From Lachnospiraceae bacterium (GTDB lineage: Bacteria; Bacillota; Clostridia; Lachnospirales; Lachnospiraceae), in assembly GCA_003447295.1 (NCBI GenBank), contig DLZQ01000042.1, positions 1-13,979 of the forward strand: a stretch of 13,979 bases of DNA, in the 5' to 3' direction. Below the pieces are notes generated by a model. It made no database searches. It saw only the letters and a program-made list of their open reading frames with translations, and was not told the origin of the DNA. Below, piece after piece: positions 13,032 to 13,979 of the stretch. The position numbers were made by a program, and so were the translations under genes. Numbering within the stretch: the first letter of the stretch is position 1; every line of letters begins with the position of its first letter.

Positions 13032-13895
13032 ATGTTTAAAATCGTTACAGACAGTACAGCAGATCTGCCCGCAGAATATCTGAAAGAACATGATCTTGGA
13101 TGCATAAATCTCAGCTATATTATGGATGGTGTGACATATGGGCAGGGACAGGAACTTCCCGAGAAGGAGTTCTATGCACTGATGAGAAGCGGCAAAATGC
13201 CCACCACTTCCCAGGTGAATCCGGAGGAGGCAAAGAATCATTTCCTGAACTATTTAAAAGAGAACAAAGAGATCCTGTGTATCGCCTTTTCTTCCGGATT
13301 AAGCGGTACCTATAACAGTATGCGCGTAGCAGCGGAAGAGATTATGGAGGAACAGCCGGATTGCAGGATCATTGTCATTGACAGCCTGTGTGCCTCTCTG
13401 GGAGAGGGGCTGTTAGTACATAAGGCAGTTACCTTAAGAGACCAGGGCAAGTCCTTGGAAGAAGTGGCAGAGTGGGTAAAAAATAATCGTCTGCATCTGG
13501 TGCATGTATTTACCGTGGATGATCTGTATCACCTCTACCGCGGAGGCCGTGTCAGCAGGGCAACAGCAGTCGTGGGAACATTAGCGGGTATTAAGCCCAA
13601 GCTCCATGTGGATGATGAAGGACACCTGATTGTCATCGGTAAGGTGAGAGGACGTAAAAAATCCCTGCATGCATTGGTGGATTATATGGAAGAGAAAATG
13701 GGTTCTTACCGTGATCAGAATGATATCGTATTTATCAGCCACGGGGATGATCTTCCGGCTGCAGAACTGGTAAGAGACCTGGTGAAGGAGCGGTTCGGAA
13801 TCGACAGCTTCTTGATCAATTATGTCGGACCTACCATTGGGTCCCATTCCGGTCCCGGAACACTGGCGCTGTTCTTCATGGGAGAGGAACGGTAA
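13032..13895 (+). CDS. DegV family fatty-acid-binding protein
   Basis: A 287-residue soluble protein, the usual length of the DegV family. These proteins bind a single fatty acid between two domains; in Firmicutes some members (FakB) present fatty acids to the kinase FakA for phosphorylation and membrane lipid synthesis. Motifs visible are the N-terminal VTDSTADLP (Asp7-Ser8-Thr9), TSQ (59-61), the fatty-acid carboxylate loop SSGLSGTYNS (from Ser87), LYRGGRVS, and the C-terminal VGPTIGSHSGPGTLALFF. AGGAGG (13020-13025) lies 6 bases before ATG 13032, which fixes the start. A longer in-frame TTG start at 12957 is rejected because it lies in the promoter. It is a single-gene unit, followed directly by the inverted 83-bp repeat. 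Whether it works with a FakA kinase cannot be told, as none is in the window. Confidence 0.94.
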   Translation: MFKIVTDSTADLPAEYLKEHDLGCINLSYIMDGVTYGQGQELPEKEFYALMRSGKMPTTSQVNPEEAKNHFLNYLKENKEILCIAFSSGLSGTYNSMRVAAEEIMEEQPDCRIIVIDSLCASLGEGLLVHKAVTLRDQGKSLEEVAEWVKNNRLHLVHVFTVDDLYHLYRGGRVSRATAVVGTLAGIKPKLHVDDEGHLIVIGKVRGRKKSLHALVDYMEEKMGSYRDQNDIVFISHGDDLPAAELVRDLVKERFGIDSFLINYVGPTIGSHSGPGTLALFFMGEER

Positions 13896-13896
13896 A

Positions 13897-13979
13897 TTGA
13901 GAGTTACGCGAGCAATGAGCCGCGCATAGGCATAGTAAAGACAGCGTTGGGCGCTAGCGCACAAATCGCTGTCTTTACT
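13897..13979 (-). repeat. 83-bp palindromic intergenic repeat, copy 2 (inverted)
   Basis: This is the reverse complement of the element at 61-143, 80 of 83 bases identical. It begins one base after the degV stop codon, tail first, and ends the window with the hairpin AGTAAAGACAGCG...CGCTGTCTTTACT (13934-13946 with 13967-13979). The loop holds the palindrome GCGCTAGCGC. One A/T swap relative to copy 1 introduces a mismatch near the top of the stem, so this stem is 13 bp plus a mismatch rather than 15 perfect bp. It may also punctuate the end of degV transcripts. Confidence 0.85.

Overview
The window looks like chromosome from an anaerobic, endospore-forming member of the Clostridia, most likely a Lachnospiraceae-type gut bacterium. 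This rests on three things: a full-length spoIVA (endospore coat), an oxygen-sensitive class III ribonucleotide reductase with its activase, and strong AGGAGG-type ribosome binding sites with compact one-directional gene layout. All eleven protein genes I support lie on the + strand. I see no tRNA, rRNA, CRISPR array, transposase or phage gene. The species assignment is inference.

Layout. Positions 1-205 are intergenic and carry one copy of an 83-bp palindromic repeat. Then come spoIVA (206-1687) and a structured intergenic stretch (1697-1863) with a long imperfect hairpin and a candidate multi-helix RNA. A nucleoside/base salvage cluster follows (1970-6043): purine nucleoside phosphorylase, cytidine deaminase, an amidohydrolase of the MTA/SAH deaminase group, and an NCS2 purine permease, ending at a terminator. 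Next is a membrane-anchored MutS-like ATPase (6169-7878), then a promoter driving a 53-residue membrane protein and a WYL-domain regulator (7971-9136). A terminator that also contains a near-consensus promoter, followed by two NrdR-type palindromes, leads into nrdD-nrdG-dut (9360-12666). A gene-poor stretch (12667-13031) precedes a DegV-family fatty-acid-binding protein (13032-13895). The window closes with the second, inverted copy of the 83-bp repeat.

How the genes fit together. Most of the window concerns nucleotide economy: import and breakdown of purines and pyrimidine nucleosides in the first operon, and anaerobic production of deoxynucleotides plus removal of dUTP in the nrdDG-dut operon. 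The nrd operon appears to be under the dNTP-sensing repressor NrdR. SpoIVA (spore coat basement layer) and DegV are functionally separate. The MutS-like protein, the small membrane protein and the WYL regulator have no assigned role.

Most unusual features: the inverted pair of nearly identical 83-bp repeats enclosing about 13.75 kb; the nested helices between spoIVA and the phosphorylase; the nrdD promoter embedded in the preceding gene's terminator with two operators 30 bp apart; and the membrane-bound MutS-type ATPase. The genes themselves are largely ordinary housekeeping genes, and I found no clear new multi-gene system.
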